Positions 7,957-14,771 of a stretch of 41,183 bases of DNA are shown one piece after another. The DNA comes from a virus. A model generated the notes under the pieces. It was not told where the DNA came from and made no database searches. It saw nothing but the letters and a program-made list of their open reading frames with translations. Made by a program: the position numbers and the translations under genes. Positions within the stretch are counted from its first letter, which is position 1. Each line of letters opens with the position of its first letter. Where the stretch lies: positions 1 to 41,183 of the IMG/VR virus record IMGVR_UViG_3300025769_000271. The stretch is one strand, 5' to 3'.

Positions 7957-8808
7957 ATGGCTGCACAAAATTTAGTAAACACAAAAGCGGACCTGATTGC
8001 CGCCCTAGTTCAAAGAGAACTAAAAGAATCAGCATCACTACTAAGCTGTCTACGTGACTATTCTAGCCTAGCTGGAAAAGGTGCTAAGTCGGTTTCTATT
8101 CCTAAGTATTCAAGTTTCACGGTTCAAGATAGAGCTTTCGGAACTGCTGCTTCTGAGAATGCGCCTCTAACTGACTCTGTTGATAAGATTGATCTTGATA
8201 AAAACAAGATTGTTCTTTTCGGTTACGATGCTGCTGATGCTATGCAATCAACTACAGATTACCTAGCCGAAGCTATTCGTAGAGCTTCTTCTGCTCATGG
8301 TCGTCAAATCAATGACGATATTATTACTGAGTGGGAAAGCGTTGCTGGTCTTAATGTTAACGGTGCTGCACCTGCTGACATTACTACTGATGACATTCTC
8401 GACATGAGAGAGTTCCTAATCACTAACTTTGCAGACATGACTACTGCAAAACTTGTTATCGCTGCTGATATGGAAAAAGCTATGCTTAAACTTCCAGAAT
8501 TTTCTCAGTACGATTACAGAGGAAACGGACCTTCTCCAATCGTTAACGGAATGATCGGAACTGTTTATGGTGTTCCTGTAATTCTTAACCAACAAGTTAA
8601 AGCTCAACAGGCTTTTATGGTAGCTCCAGAAGGTTCTGGTTTTGCTTTCCAAAGAAGTCCAGCCGTTGCTGAAGATCAGGCTCTAAAATATGGAACTGGT
8701 GGACGCGAAGTTGCTGTAGATTGTCTCTACGGACTAAACGGTCTTCAACTTGGTGAAGGTACTGCCGGTGTTGGTGAGTCACCTCTAATCGCTAAACTAG
8801 CTGACTAG
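7957..8808 (+). CDS. Major capsid protein (HK97-type fold, inferred)
   Basis: 283 residues following the scaffold, with AAGGAG eight bases upstream. N-terminal helical arm, then SVSIPKYSSF, a central alternation of helices and strands, and VNGMIGTVYGVPVILNQQV near the end, a pattern typical of HK97-fold capsid proteins where a conserved G-x-P-V strand precedes the final domain. It has no visible cleaved prodomain. It is likely the most abundant product. A strong hairpin follows 45 bases after the stop. Confidence 0.88.
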   Translation: MAAQNLVNTKADLIAALVQRELKESASLLSCLRDYSSLAGKGAKSVSIPKYSSFTVQDRAFGTAASENAPLTDSVDKIDLDKNKIVLFGYDAADAMQSTTDYLAEAIRRASSAHGRQINDDIITEWESVAGLNVNGAAPADITTDDILDMREFLITNFADMTTAKLVIAADMEKAMLKLPEFSQYDYRGNGPSPIVNGMIGTVYGVPVILNQQVKAQQAFMVAPEGSGFAFQRSPAVAEDQALKYGTGGREVAVDCLYGLNGLQLGEGTAGVGESPLIAKLAD

Positions 8809-8813
8809 AGTAA

Positions 8814-9029
8814 GTGTCTACGCTTCATAGCAAAGATTTACCCGATTATATTACGTCGGAGACCCCAGCGGGTCTTCGGCGTTCTATGTTTAAGGTGAAT
8901 GCTAAATATGGGGCTAATCATCAGTTTTTTGACATCAGTCAATTTACTGACAAGAAGGGAAAGAAGAAATTCATTGCTTGGTTCTATAAGGACTTTAAAA
9001 ACCTAGAGGAGCTAAACGATGCCGATTGA
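8814..9029 (+). CDS. Small protein after capsid gene (71 aa)
   Basis: GTG start 6 bases after the capsid stop. A short mixed-charge product with GANHQFFDISQF and an aromatic IAWFYKDF segment; no family recognised. A 13-bp hairpin lies inside its first third (8853-8882), so expression is probably lower than that of the capsid. The end overlaps the next gene by 11 bases. Confidence 0.6.
   Translation: MSTLHSKDLPDYITSETPAGLRRSMFKVNAKYGANHQFFDISQFTDKKGKKKFIAWFYKDFKNLEELNDAD
8853..8882 (+). terminator. Strong hairpin after capsid gene, inside next ORF
   Basis: ACGTCGGAGACCC (8853-8865) pairs with GGGTCTTCGGCGT (8870-8882) around a 4-nt CAGC loop: 13 pairs, two of them G-T. The T content that follows (TCTATGTTT) is weak. 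It may be a leaky terminator or an mRNA 3'-end stabiliser that sets capsid mRNA above the downstream genes. Confidence 0.6.
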
Positions 9030-9471
9030 TAAGTGCTCCTATAGGGATAGGGAGATGCAAAAATTTGTTGAATCTCCCACCAGAACAGGTGAGGCGGCGG
9101 TTGAGGTTGTGGTTGGTAATACTTCTGCAATCCCAGTTACATTTACTCAGGGTGTGCCGATAATTGAATATGGCGACATCGCATCGTTAGCATCTGGGAC
9201 ACTTACAACGATTCTTACTTATACAGTTCCAGTAGGTAAGACATTAGCTTTAGAGAAGATTGAAGTTTCTGGGTGTAATGTGGCTGATTATACAGTCGAA
9301 ATAGATGGGGCTAACAAAGGTAAAAGAAGAACATATTTCGGTAACTTTAATGCCGATTTTGAATATAAAGGATTTCAGATAGCCACGGGGTTAGTTATCA
9401 GAGTTAGAGTAATTCACTCAAGACCCTCGGCAGGTGATTTTGACGCAACACTAGTTGGAGCATTAATATGA
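9019..9471 (+). CDS. Virion-associated beta-rich protein
   Basis: 150 residues, mostly beta-type sequence with the segments LTTILTYTVPVGKTLALEKIE and YTVEIDG, resembling virion decoration or fiber-like jelly-roll proteins. A similar layout (threshold 'PVGKTLAL' or 'PSGQTAIL' strand) recurs in the protein at 24679, suggesting a shared fold. Placed between capsid and connector genes. Exact role unknown. Confidence 0.55.
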   Translation: MPIDKCSYRDREMQKFVESPTRTGEAAVEVVVGNTSAIPVTFTQGVPIIEYGDIASLASGTLTTILTYTVPVGKTLALEKIEVSGCNVADYTVEIDGANKGKRRTYFGNFNADFEYKGFQIATGLVIRVRVIHSRPSAGDFDATLVGALI

Positions 9472-9629
9472 GTTTAGAAGAAAAGAAAAAAGAATTAGAA
9501 ATAAAAAGGGTTTCTTTGGGAGTAGATGAACTTGAGTTAAGAGTTCTCGAAAGAGAGGAAGACATTAAAAGGCTTAAACAGAATATAGAAATTAGTAAAG
9601 AAAAACTCAAAGAACTTAAAGGAGAATAA
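9468..9629 (+). CDS. Short coiled-coil protein (53 aa)
   Basis: ATG overlaps the upstream stop (ATGA) and the frame closes at TAA 9627-9629. The product is almost entirely charged heptads (MSLEEKKKELEIKRV, later EEDIKRLKQNIEISK), a single coiled coil. The end carries AAAGGAGAAT, the ribosome site of the next gene. Likely translated by coupling; the role may be trimerisation or assembly. Confidence 0.6.
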   Translation: MSLEEKKKELEIKRVSLGVDELELRVLEREEDIKRLKQNIEISKEKLKELKGE

Positions 9630-9631
9630 CA

Positions 9632-10573
9632 ATGGCAGATCAAAACACCTCACTCCCAATTCGCACCGTAACGGCTGGCGATGTAGATATTAATATTAGT
9701 GATGCGGTAACGCCTTCACAGAAGCTAGTTGTAAATGCCGATGGCTCGATTGATACAAACTTTGCCGCCGGTTCTAAGATTATCATTACAGATGGCGTTG
9801 AGGATCTTCTCGTCAATGCAGATGGTTCAATCAATACAAACTTTCCTGCCGGAACACAGATAGAAATTACTGACGGGACGGAAACGCTTTTAGTAAATGC
9901 TGATGGCTCAATCAATGCAGTGGTAACGGCTACGGCTCTTGATATTAGACCTCTAACGAATGCTGATGTAGTAACTGTTGAAGATGGTGGTGGTTCACTT
10001 ACTGTTGACGGTACGGTTGCTGCTACTCAATCTGGAACATGGGATATTGGAACAGTAACCACTCTCACGGGAATTACTAATGATGTAAATATTGCCGATG
10101 GTGGTAACTCTATCACAGTTGATGCGGTTGATTTAGACATTAGAGATTTAGATGCTGCCACAGACTCAGTGCAAGCTAATCTATTCGATGAAACAGGAAC
10201 GGCATTTAGTGGAACAAACCCTCTACCAGTTGAAATGGTTTCAGATCAGGCTGGGGACGAGGTTTGTGACTATAACACAACCGCTGCCGTAGCCAAGGAC
10301 GCATCGACTAATCACGATTATGTAGTAACCGCTGCTAAAACATTACTCGCAGAGAGTGTCTGGGCTTCTGGTTCTGGTAAAATGAAAGTTGAAGTTTTAA
10401 GCAATGGGACTACAATTTTTGTAGGCTTTAACTCTACCGCTAATCCAAATATTGATATTCCAATCAAAAAGATTTGCAAAACTGCTGCCACTCAAACTTT
10501 CAGAATCACCATTACTAACCTTGATAACCAAGCGCAGGATTTATACTCTACGCTTACAGGTCTTGAAGTCTAA
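9632..10573 (+). CDS. Repeat-containing virion protein
   Basis: 313 residues, acidic, rich in Asp, Thr and Val. The N-terminal part holds three copies of a 27-residue repeat centred on VNADGSI followed by a TNF-AG and ITDG segment. The C-terminal part (YVVTAAKTLLAESVWASG and FRITITNLDNQAQ) looks like a beta-sandwich. Such repeat proteins often decorate capsids or form whiskers. The three DNA repeats have an exact 81-nt spacing. Function inferred from context only. Confidence 0.6.
   Translation: MADQNTSLPIRTVTAGDVDINISDAVTPSQKLVVNADGSIDTNFAAGSKIIITDGVEDLLVNADGSINTNFPAGTQIEITDGTETLLVNADGSINAVVTATALDIRPLTNADVVTVEDGGGSLTVDGTVAATQSGTWDIGTVTTLTGITNDVNIADGGNSITVDAVDLDIRDLDAATDSVQANLFDETGTAFSGTNPLPVEMVSDQAGDEVCDYNTTAAVAKDASTNHDYVVTAAKTLLAESVWASGSGKMKVEVLSNGTTIFVGFNSTANPNIDIPIKKICKTAATQTFRITITNLDNQAQDLYSTLTGLEV
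9731..9918 (+). repeat. Three tandem 81-nt coding repeats
   Basis: Units begin with GT(A/C)AATGC at 9731, 9812 and 9893, exactly 81 nt (27 codons) apart; the third is partial. They encode the VNADGSI repeats. Third-base differences between units show the duplication is old but the protein motif is kept. Confidence 0.85.
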
Positions 10574-11190
10574 TGGGTGATATAATCGACAGAGAATCCT
10601 CAAGCCCCATCAGAATAGTTGGTGGGGACGAGGCTTTTGAGGCTGATGTAATTACTGAGGGTGGTTTTAAAAAGCTCTATGTAAAGGCTACTGCCGCGCC
10701 TCAACCTGTAGGTAATTTATTTTTTCTTCACGCTAAAAATGGTAGTGAAGAACAAATGTCCGTAGACGGTTCTACAACCGAAGTAGAATTTATTATAAAT
10801 GCCGAGGCTGTAAATGATTTAATTGTAACCTCTCTTTTGTTCGAAGCTTTCGATGGCGGCTTAAAAATTGATAAGTTCTTAGGTCAAAACTCACCCCTTA
10901 CAAACGGAATATTGATCGAAGTTAAATCGCAAGATGATATTTTTCAATTTCTACCTATTACAAATACTCAGGAGTTTGACTCTCATTTCTCTTTTGGTTC
11001 TGGGCGTTCTTTTTCTTTGGTTTTCGCCTCGGGCAATGACTCTATGGTAGCGAGGTTCGGGCTAGACACGCCTTTTATAATTAAAAAGCAAGGCACTTAC
11101 GCCTCTGATGACTATATTAAAGTGATAATCAGAGATGATCTAGAATCTATTAGTAGTCTACAGTTTTTAGCCAGTGGGGGTAGAGAATGA
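10573..11190 (+). CDS. Virion-associated protein, unknown
   Basis: 205 residues, starting at the last base of the previous stop (TAATG). N-terminal SSSPIRIVGGDE resembles the start of the previous protein (TSLPIRTVTAGD), so the two may share an attachment domain. The rest is beta-rich with FSFGSGRSFSLVFASG. Part of the structural cluster between capsid and tail. Confidence 0.5.
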   Translation: MGDIIDRESSSPIRIVGGDEAFEADVITEGGFKKLYVKATAAPQPVGNLFFLHAKNGSEEQMSVDGSTTEVEFIINAEAVNDLIVTSLLFEAFDGGLKIDKFLGQNSPLTNGILIEVKSQDDIFQFLPITNTQEFDSHFSFGSGRSFSLVFASGNDSMVARFGLDTPFIIKKQGTYASDDYIKVIIRDDLESISSLQFLASGGRE

Positions 11191-11624
11191 TAGTCATACC
11201 AGAAAGAGACTCGCAAGGGCATAACATAAGCACGTCTAACCCTTTCGCAGCTAAAGAAATAGACGGAAAGAAACTTTATAAAAGAGTTCACGGGGTAGTT
11301 GTTGATTGTGTTGTTGGTCTTAATCTTTTTGATATAATTGTTCCTTATGTAGAGGCTAAACTAAATAAAATAGAAATCATGTGGTGTCCTGAGGAATGTA
11401 CTGCTGATTTTAAAGTTTATGACACACCAACAGGGACAATATCAACCGTTCCTAATTATATGTTGAATCAGTTCGGCTTTGGTATTGGTGTAGCTAAAGG
11501 CTTACATATAGAGCAATCCGAATATGACGCCGATGTTATTAAAGATATGAAACTTAGTTGTGAACTAACCACACCCACGGCTAAAAAAATATGTGTGAAC
11601 TTTGTTTTAAATGAGTTGAAATGA
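11187..11624 (+). CDS. Virion-associated protein, unknown
   Basis: 145 residues, ATGA overlap with the upstream gene. Predicted beta-rich, with LYKRVHGVVVDCVVG and six cysteines in all (for example WCPEECTADF). No family recognised. Its stop overlaps the next ATG. Confidence 0.5.
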   Translation: MIVIPERDSQGHNISTSNPFAAKEIDGKKLYKRVHGVVVDCVVGLNLFDIIVPYVEAKLNKIEIMWCPEECTADFKVYDTPTGTISTVPNYMLNQFGFGIGVAKGLHIEQSEYDADVIKDMKLSCELTTPTAKKICVNFVLNELK

Positions 11625-12139
11625 TTAAATATCTCTTCACAAATAATAAATTAATAGGCTCTCGGTTGATAAGCAAAGTGAGCAAATATAAAGGGCAAAC
11701 ATATTGTGAAACACCTAGTCATTTTGGCATTCTTTTCTTTGACCGTGTCGTCCTGCACAGTAACTTCGCTAACGGAGTACACTTCGAGCCATTTTATTTC
11801 TTTAAGAAGAAAAATAACATCGTCAGAGCGTTCCATAAACGGGACTGTAAGCTGTCCAGAATTGAATCGACACTCATGTTCGACCAACTCACCCAAAAGG
11901 CTTACGGGGCTTCATACGACTTCATGGCGGTTGCCTATTTTACGTTTCGCCTTGCCTTAAAGTGGTTATTTAATAGACCAATACCCGACAAAAACAAATG
12001 GGAAGTGAGCGATAAGTGGTTTTGTAATGAGCTCTTTGAAATCGTAACCGATGAAGATTTATCGATGAAAACCCCGAACGACCTTATGTTTCTACTCGAG
12101 ACTTGTGGACGTTTTGACCGCTCGCAAACTTTTAAATAG
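11621..12139 (+). CDS. Permuted NlpC/P60-like cysteine hydrolase
   Basis: 172 residues. PSHFGILFFD (H34) early and WFCNELFE (C135) late is the order expected for permuted papain-like (YiiX/YebB-type) NlpC/P60 proteins, in which the His strand precedes the Cys helix. These cleave peptide or acyl bonds, and in phage virions could open the cell wall during entry. A hydrophobic stretch near 103-118 could be a buried helix. It sits among structural genes rather than lysis genes, which favours a virion-borne role (inference). Confidence 0.5.
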   Translation: MIKYLFTNNKLIGSRLISKVSKYKGQTYCETPSHFGILFFDRVVLHSNFANGVHFEPFYFFKKKNNIVRAFHKRDCKLSRIESTLMFDQLTQKAYGASYDFMAVAYFTFRLALKWLFNRPIPDKNKWEVSDKWFCNELFEIVTDEDLSMKTPNDLMFLLETCGRFDRSQTFK

Positions 12140-12148
12140 GATTTAGAT

Positions 12149-12835
12149 ATGATTTTTCCAGTATTAAAATTAGAGGACATTGTTCAAGTTGACGATCAGA
12201 CTAGATTAGATGCTAGAAAATCTTATACAACACCAGATGAAGCCTCTGTTACCCTAATAGAGATAGAGCCAGATACCGCACTAGGTTTCCTTGACATCAC
12301 ATCACAGCAATTTCTGGACTATCAATATTCCACGGACGGGGATAAGTCAGTCAGTCTCAGGATTACTACGGACGGTGCTCCTGAGACCCTCACCAAAACT
12401 TTAACGATAACCACGGCAGTGGACGACAAACTCTTTAGCTCCGATGAAGAACTGACTTCTCACGAGCCTGATATACTAGAGTATGTAAAACCAGGGCGCA
12501 ACTCATTCTTAAACATTCACCGTAACGCACAAGACAGAATTTTGACATGGCTAGATGAACACCGCATCAATGATATTGACGGCAATAGGCTAACTAAAGA
12601 TGCCATCGTAGATATTGAAGAAGTTAACGATTGGTCTAAATTCATGGTTCTAAGATTAATCTTTGAAGGTTTAAGCAACTCTGTAGAAGACCTATTCTCT
12701 AATAAGGCTCAAATGTATAGAGAACTTGAGGCTATCGCTCGTAATAGGTCACAAATAAGATTGGATAAAAATGGTGACGGGGATATTGACCCCACCGCTT
12801 ATGATTTACGATCTTTTGGATTGGTTAGAAAATGA
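12149..12835 (+). CDS. Head-tail connector-region protein with calcium-loop-like motif
   Basis: 228 residues between the structural cluster and the tail-terminator candidate. Helical C-terminal half (MYRELEAIARNRSQIRLDKN). Near the end, DKNGDGDID has the exact spacing of an EF-hand or dockerin calcium loop (Asp at 1, 5, 9 with Gly at 6). The tail also ends in YDLRSFGLVRK. Probably a head-completion or joining protein by position; metal binding is inferred. Confidence 0.55.
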   Translation: MIFPVLKLEDIVQVDDQTRLDARKSYTTPDEASVTLIEIEPDTALGFLDITSQQFLDYQYSTDGDKSVSLRITTDGAPETLTKTLTITTAVDDKLFSSDEELTSHEPDILEYVKPGRNSFLNIHRNAQDRILTWLDEHRINDIDGNRLTKDAIVDIEEVNDWSKFMVLRLIFEGLSNSVEDLFSNKAQMYRELEAIARNRSQIRLDKNGDGDIDPTAYDLRSFGLVRK

Positions 12836-13293
12836 CTTTCTATTCTGATATCAGGAAATATTTCAATAAAGAGATTCAGTCAGTAGACTCGGATCTAAAG
12901 GAATGGAAAGATGCGCTTGTTTATGACGATGCTGCTAATATACCTTCTACTTTACTCAATAACAGGTATCACATAGAGATAGGCTCCTGGTCTTCTACAC
13001 CAGCTCAAGACCTATCAGTTCAAGATCAGTTCTCGGTAATCTTAACCATATTTAAGAAGGGTTTTGATGAGCCACAGGACGTTTTAGACGAGTTACTAGA
13101 TAAGGCTTTATGTATTAAGGCTCAACTAATTAACCCCCAGAACGTAGAAACTTTTAAGCAAGTAAATACCTCGGCTATAGAAGCCGTTGAAAACACCTCA
13201 GGTACTGCTGGGGAGATAGATTCAACTAATGACAATATTATCAAAATAGCACTAGAATTTAACGTGAGGTTATATTTCGGTGTTATTCAATAG
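12832..13293 (+). CDS. Tail terminator-like protein
   Basis: 153 residues, ATGA overlap with the previous gene and placed right before the tail-tube gene, the usual place of the tail terminator (lambda gpU-like) protein. Content fits: an N-terminal helix, a strand with RYHIEIGSW, then FSVILTIFKKG and a final strand with LEFNVRLYFGV. It would cap the tail tube and join it to the head. Confidence 0.6.
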   Translation: MTFYSDIRKYFNKEIQSVDSDLKEWKDALVYDDAANIPSTLLNNRYHIEIGSWSSTPAQDLSVQDQFSVILTIFKKGFDEPQDVLDELLDKALCIKAQLINPQNVETFKQVNTSAIEAVENTSGTAGEIDSTNDNIIKIALEFNVRLYFGVIQ

Positions 13294-13302
13294 GAGAAAA
13301 TA

Positions 13303-14226
13303 ATGGCAAACGTACAAGGTTCAACTTTTTTACTAAGTGCTGCCGATGTCAAATGGGTCCGTAGAGAAGGGACTTGTATCGATGTCACTACAGCAGCAAC
13401 ATCTCAAGATGGTACTTATTTTGAGATTGACGCTCCAGACGATCATGCTGGAAACAATCAGGCTTTTTATTGCTGGTTTGATTTAGATGCTTCAAGTATT
13501 GACCCAGCACCCGCTGGAAGAACAGCTATTGAGGTAGATGTGGTTACTGGTGACACAGCAGAAGATGTGGCAACTAAATTAGCCGCAGCTTTAGATGGTA
13601 ACGCTAACTTTAGAGCATCTGTAGACCCTAGCGATCTATCACAGGTTCTAGTTAAGTCTTACTATGGTGGTCCAGTTACTCAGGTAACAACTGATGGTGA
13701 TACTACTTTTACATTCGTTCAAACCACAAGTGGCTTAGGTGGAGACCTGGGGAAAACATCTGGTGGTGTAGAAGTTTCAATGGAAGCTCAATCGGTAGAA
13801 ATTAAATCAGATCAAACAGGTGAGCTTGTTCTTGATGAGGTTTTTACAGGCTCAAGTGTTGAGGCATCGATGTCATTCTTAGAAATGACAGCCGATAGAT
13901 GGAAAACAATTGTTGGTTCTGTTACTGGTGATACTTTTACCCCAGGTGGTGGGACAGAGTTGACTGGTTATGGTGAGTCAAGATTGTATAGCTCATTCTT
14001 TGACCTAGGTGGGCAATTAATCCTTCACCCAACTAGAAAAGATGCTTCCGATAGAAGTTTTGATATTACTTTTTGGAAAGCAGCACCGAAACCTTCATCG
14101 ATTAACTTCTCTGGTGAGGAGCCACAATCAATGGAAGTTACATTTACAGCACTAGCTGATAGATCAGTGGAAAGCGCGATTAGTCTCATGGCTTTTGGTG
14201 ACCACGATCAAGACGTATTTATCTAA
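13303..14226 (+). CDS. Major tail tube protein
   Basis: 307 residues, after the tail terminator and before the frameshifted chaperone, with AGGAG upstream. The C-terminal two thirds hold a tube-type beta-sandwich (SVEIKSDQTGELVLDEVF, later MEVTFTALAD). The N-terminal part (TYFEIDAPDDHAG and TAEDVATKLAAALDG) looks like an inserted domain seen in other large tail-tube proteins. It polymerises around the tape measure. Confidence 0.8.
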   Translation: MANVQGSTFLLSAADVKWVRREGTCIDVTTAATSQDGTYFEIDAPDDHAGNNQAFYCWFDLDASSIDPAPAGRTAIEVDVVTGDTAEDVATKLAAALDGNANFRASVDPSDLSQVLVKSYYGGPVTQVTTDGDTTFTFVQTTSGLGGDLGKTSGGVEVSMEAQSVEIKSDQTGELVLDEVFTGSSVEASMSFLEMTADRWKTIVGSVTGDTFTPGGGTELTGYGESRLYSSFFDLGGQLILHPTRKDASDRSFDITFWKAAPKPSSINFSGEEPQSMEVTFTALADRSVESAISLMAFGDHDQDVFI

Positions 14227-14247
14227 GGGATAAAATAGAGAGGAAAG

Positions 14248-14493
14248 ATGAAATTCGAAAGAAGAAGTTTAAAGGTTAATGTTTACGGGGAGGATTATGA
14301 AATAACCTTCCCCACTGTCAAACAGTCTCAGGATTACGCAAAATCTGTTAAGGATATTGATGATTCTGAGGCTACTGGCAAACTGCTTGGCTTTTTAGAT
14401 GGCTTAGGTTTACCAAAAAAAGTTTCAGAAGATATGGAGAGTGAACACCTTACTCAAATTGTCTCTGCACTGGTTCCTAGCCAAAAAAAGTAA
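14248..14493 (+). CDS. Tail assembly chaperone, short form (G-like)
   Basis: 81 residues, ATG after GAGAGGAAAG. It lies between tail-tube and tape-measure genes, where lambda-type phages encode gpG/gpGT. N-terminal beta strands with YGEDYEITFPTVKQ, then a helical part ending in VPSQKK-stop. The final codons form the slippery heptamer A AAA AAG directly before TAA, so a fraction of ribosomes should slip -1 and make the long form. Confidence 0.85.
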   Translation: MKFERRSLKVNVYGEDYEITFPTVKQSQDYAKSVKDIDDSEATGKLLGFLDGLGLPKKVSEDMESEHLTQIVSALVPSQKK

Positions 14494-14771
14494 CGCCTGA
14501 CATATTCTTTAAAGCTAAGTTAGCTTACTTTTATGGGTGGACAGCCGAATACGTTGAAAGCCTAGAATATGTCACTGCTTTGGAATATTTTAAAGCGATT
14601 GATGTTATAGAAGCTCAAGATTGTCTAATAAAAATGCAGGTTCAAGATTACCCACGCATGAATAAGCAATCTAGAAGCAAATTACATCGGACCATAAGTA
14701 AGAAGGCTTATCCAAAAGAGATGCAAAAAGAATTATCTTTTGAGGATTTCATAAGGAAAGTGAATGGCTGA
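14248..14771 (+). CDS. Tail assembly chaperone, long form via -1 frameshift (GT-like)
   Basis: Predicted product of 174 residues: 81 codons in the first frame to 14490, then continuation in the -1 frame from G14490 (VTPDIFFKAKLAYFYGW and onward) to the stop at 14769-14771. The second frame has no plausible own start near the junction; the first usual start is TTG 14580. The T-like half is helical and would bind the tape measure while G-like copies coat it. Conserved in siphoviruses. The end overlaps the tape-measure ATG by 8 bases. Confidence 0.88.
14484..14490 (+). promoter_or_regulatory. Slippery heptamer for -1 ribosomal frameshift
   Basis: A AAA AAG at 14484-14490, in phase with the upstream gene and followed at once by TAA. 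This is the best known bacterial slippery sequence. AAGCT and AGCTT around 14511-14525 form a small 5-bp inverted repeat downstream that could act as a weak stimulator. Confidence 0.88.

Noticed and set aside
9019-9471. Capsid-domain or protease role for the protein after the capsid gene
   Set aside because: No catalytic motif; sequence reads as a plain beta-rich virion protein.
9640-9915. Minus-strand ORF of 91 codons, and other antisense ORFs (for example 16599-16859, 19472-19948)
   Set aside because: They mirror repeat-rich or biased + strand genes; compositions are artefacts (Pro/Ala or Leu/Val runs) and none has a family motif.
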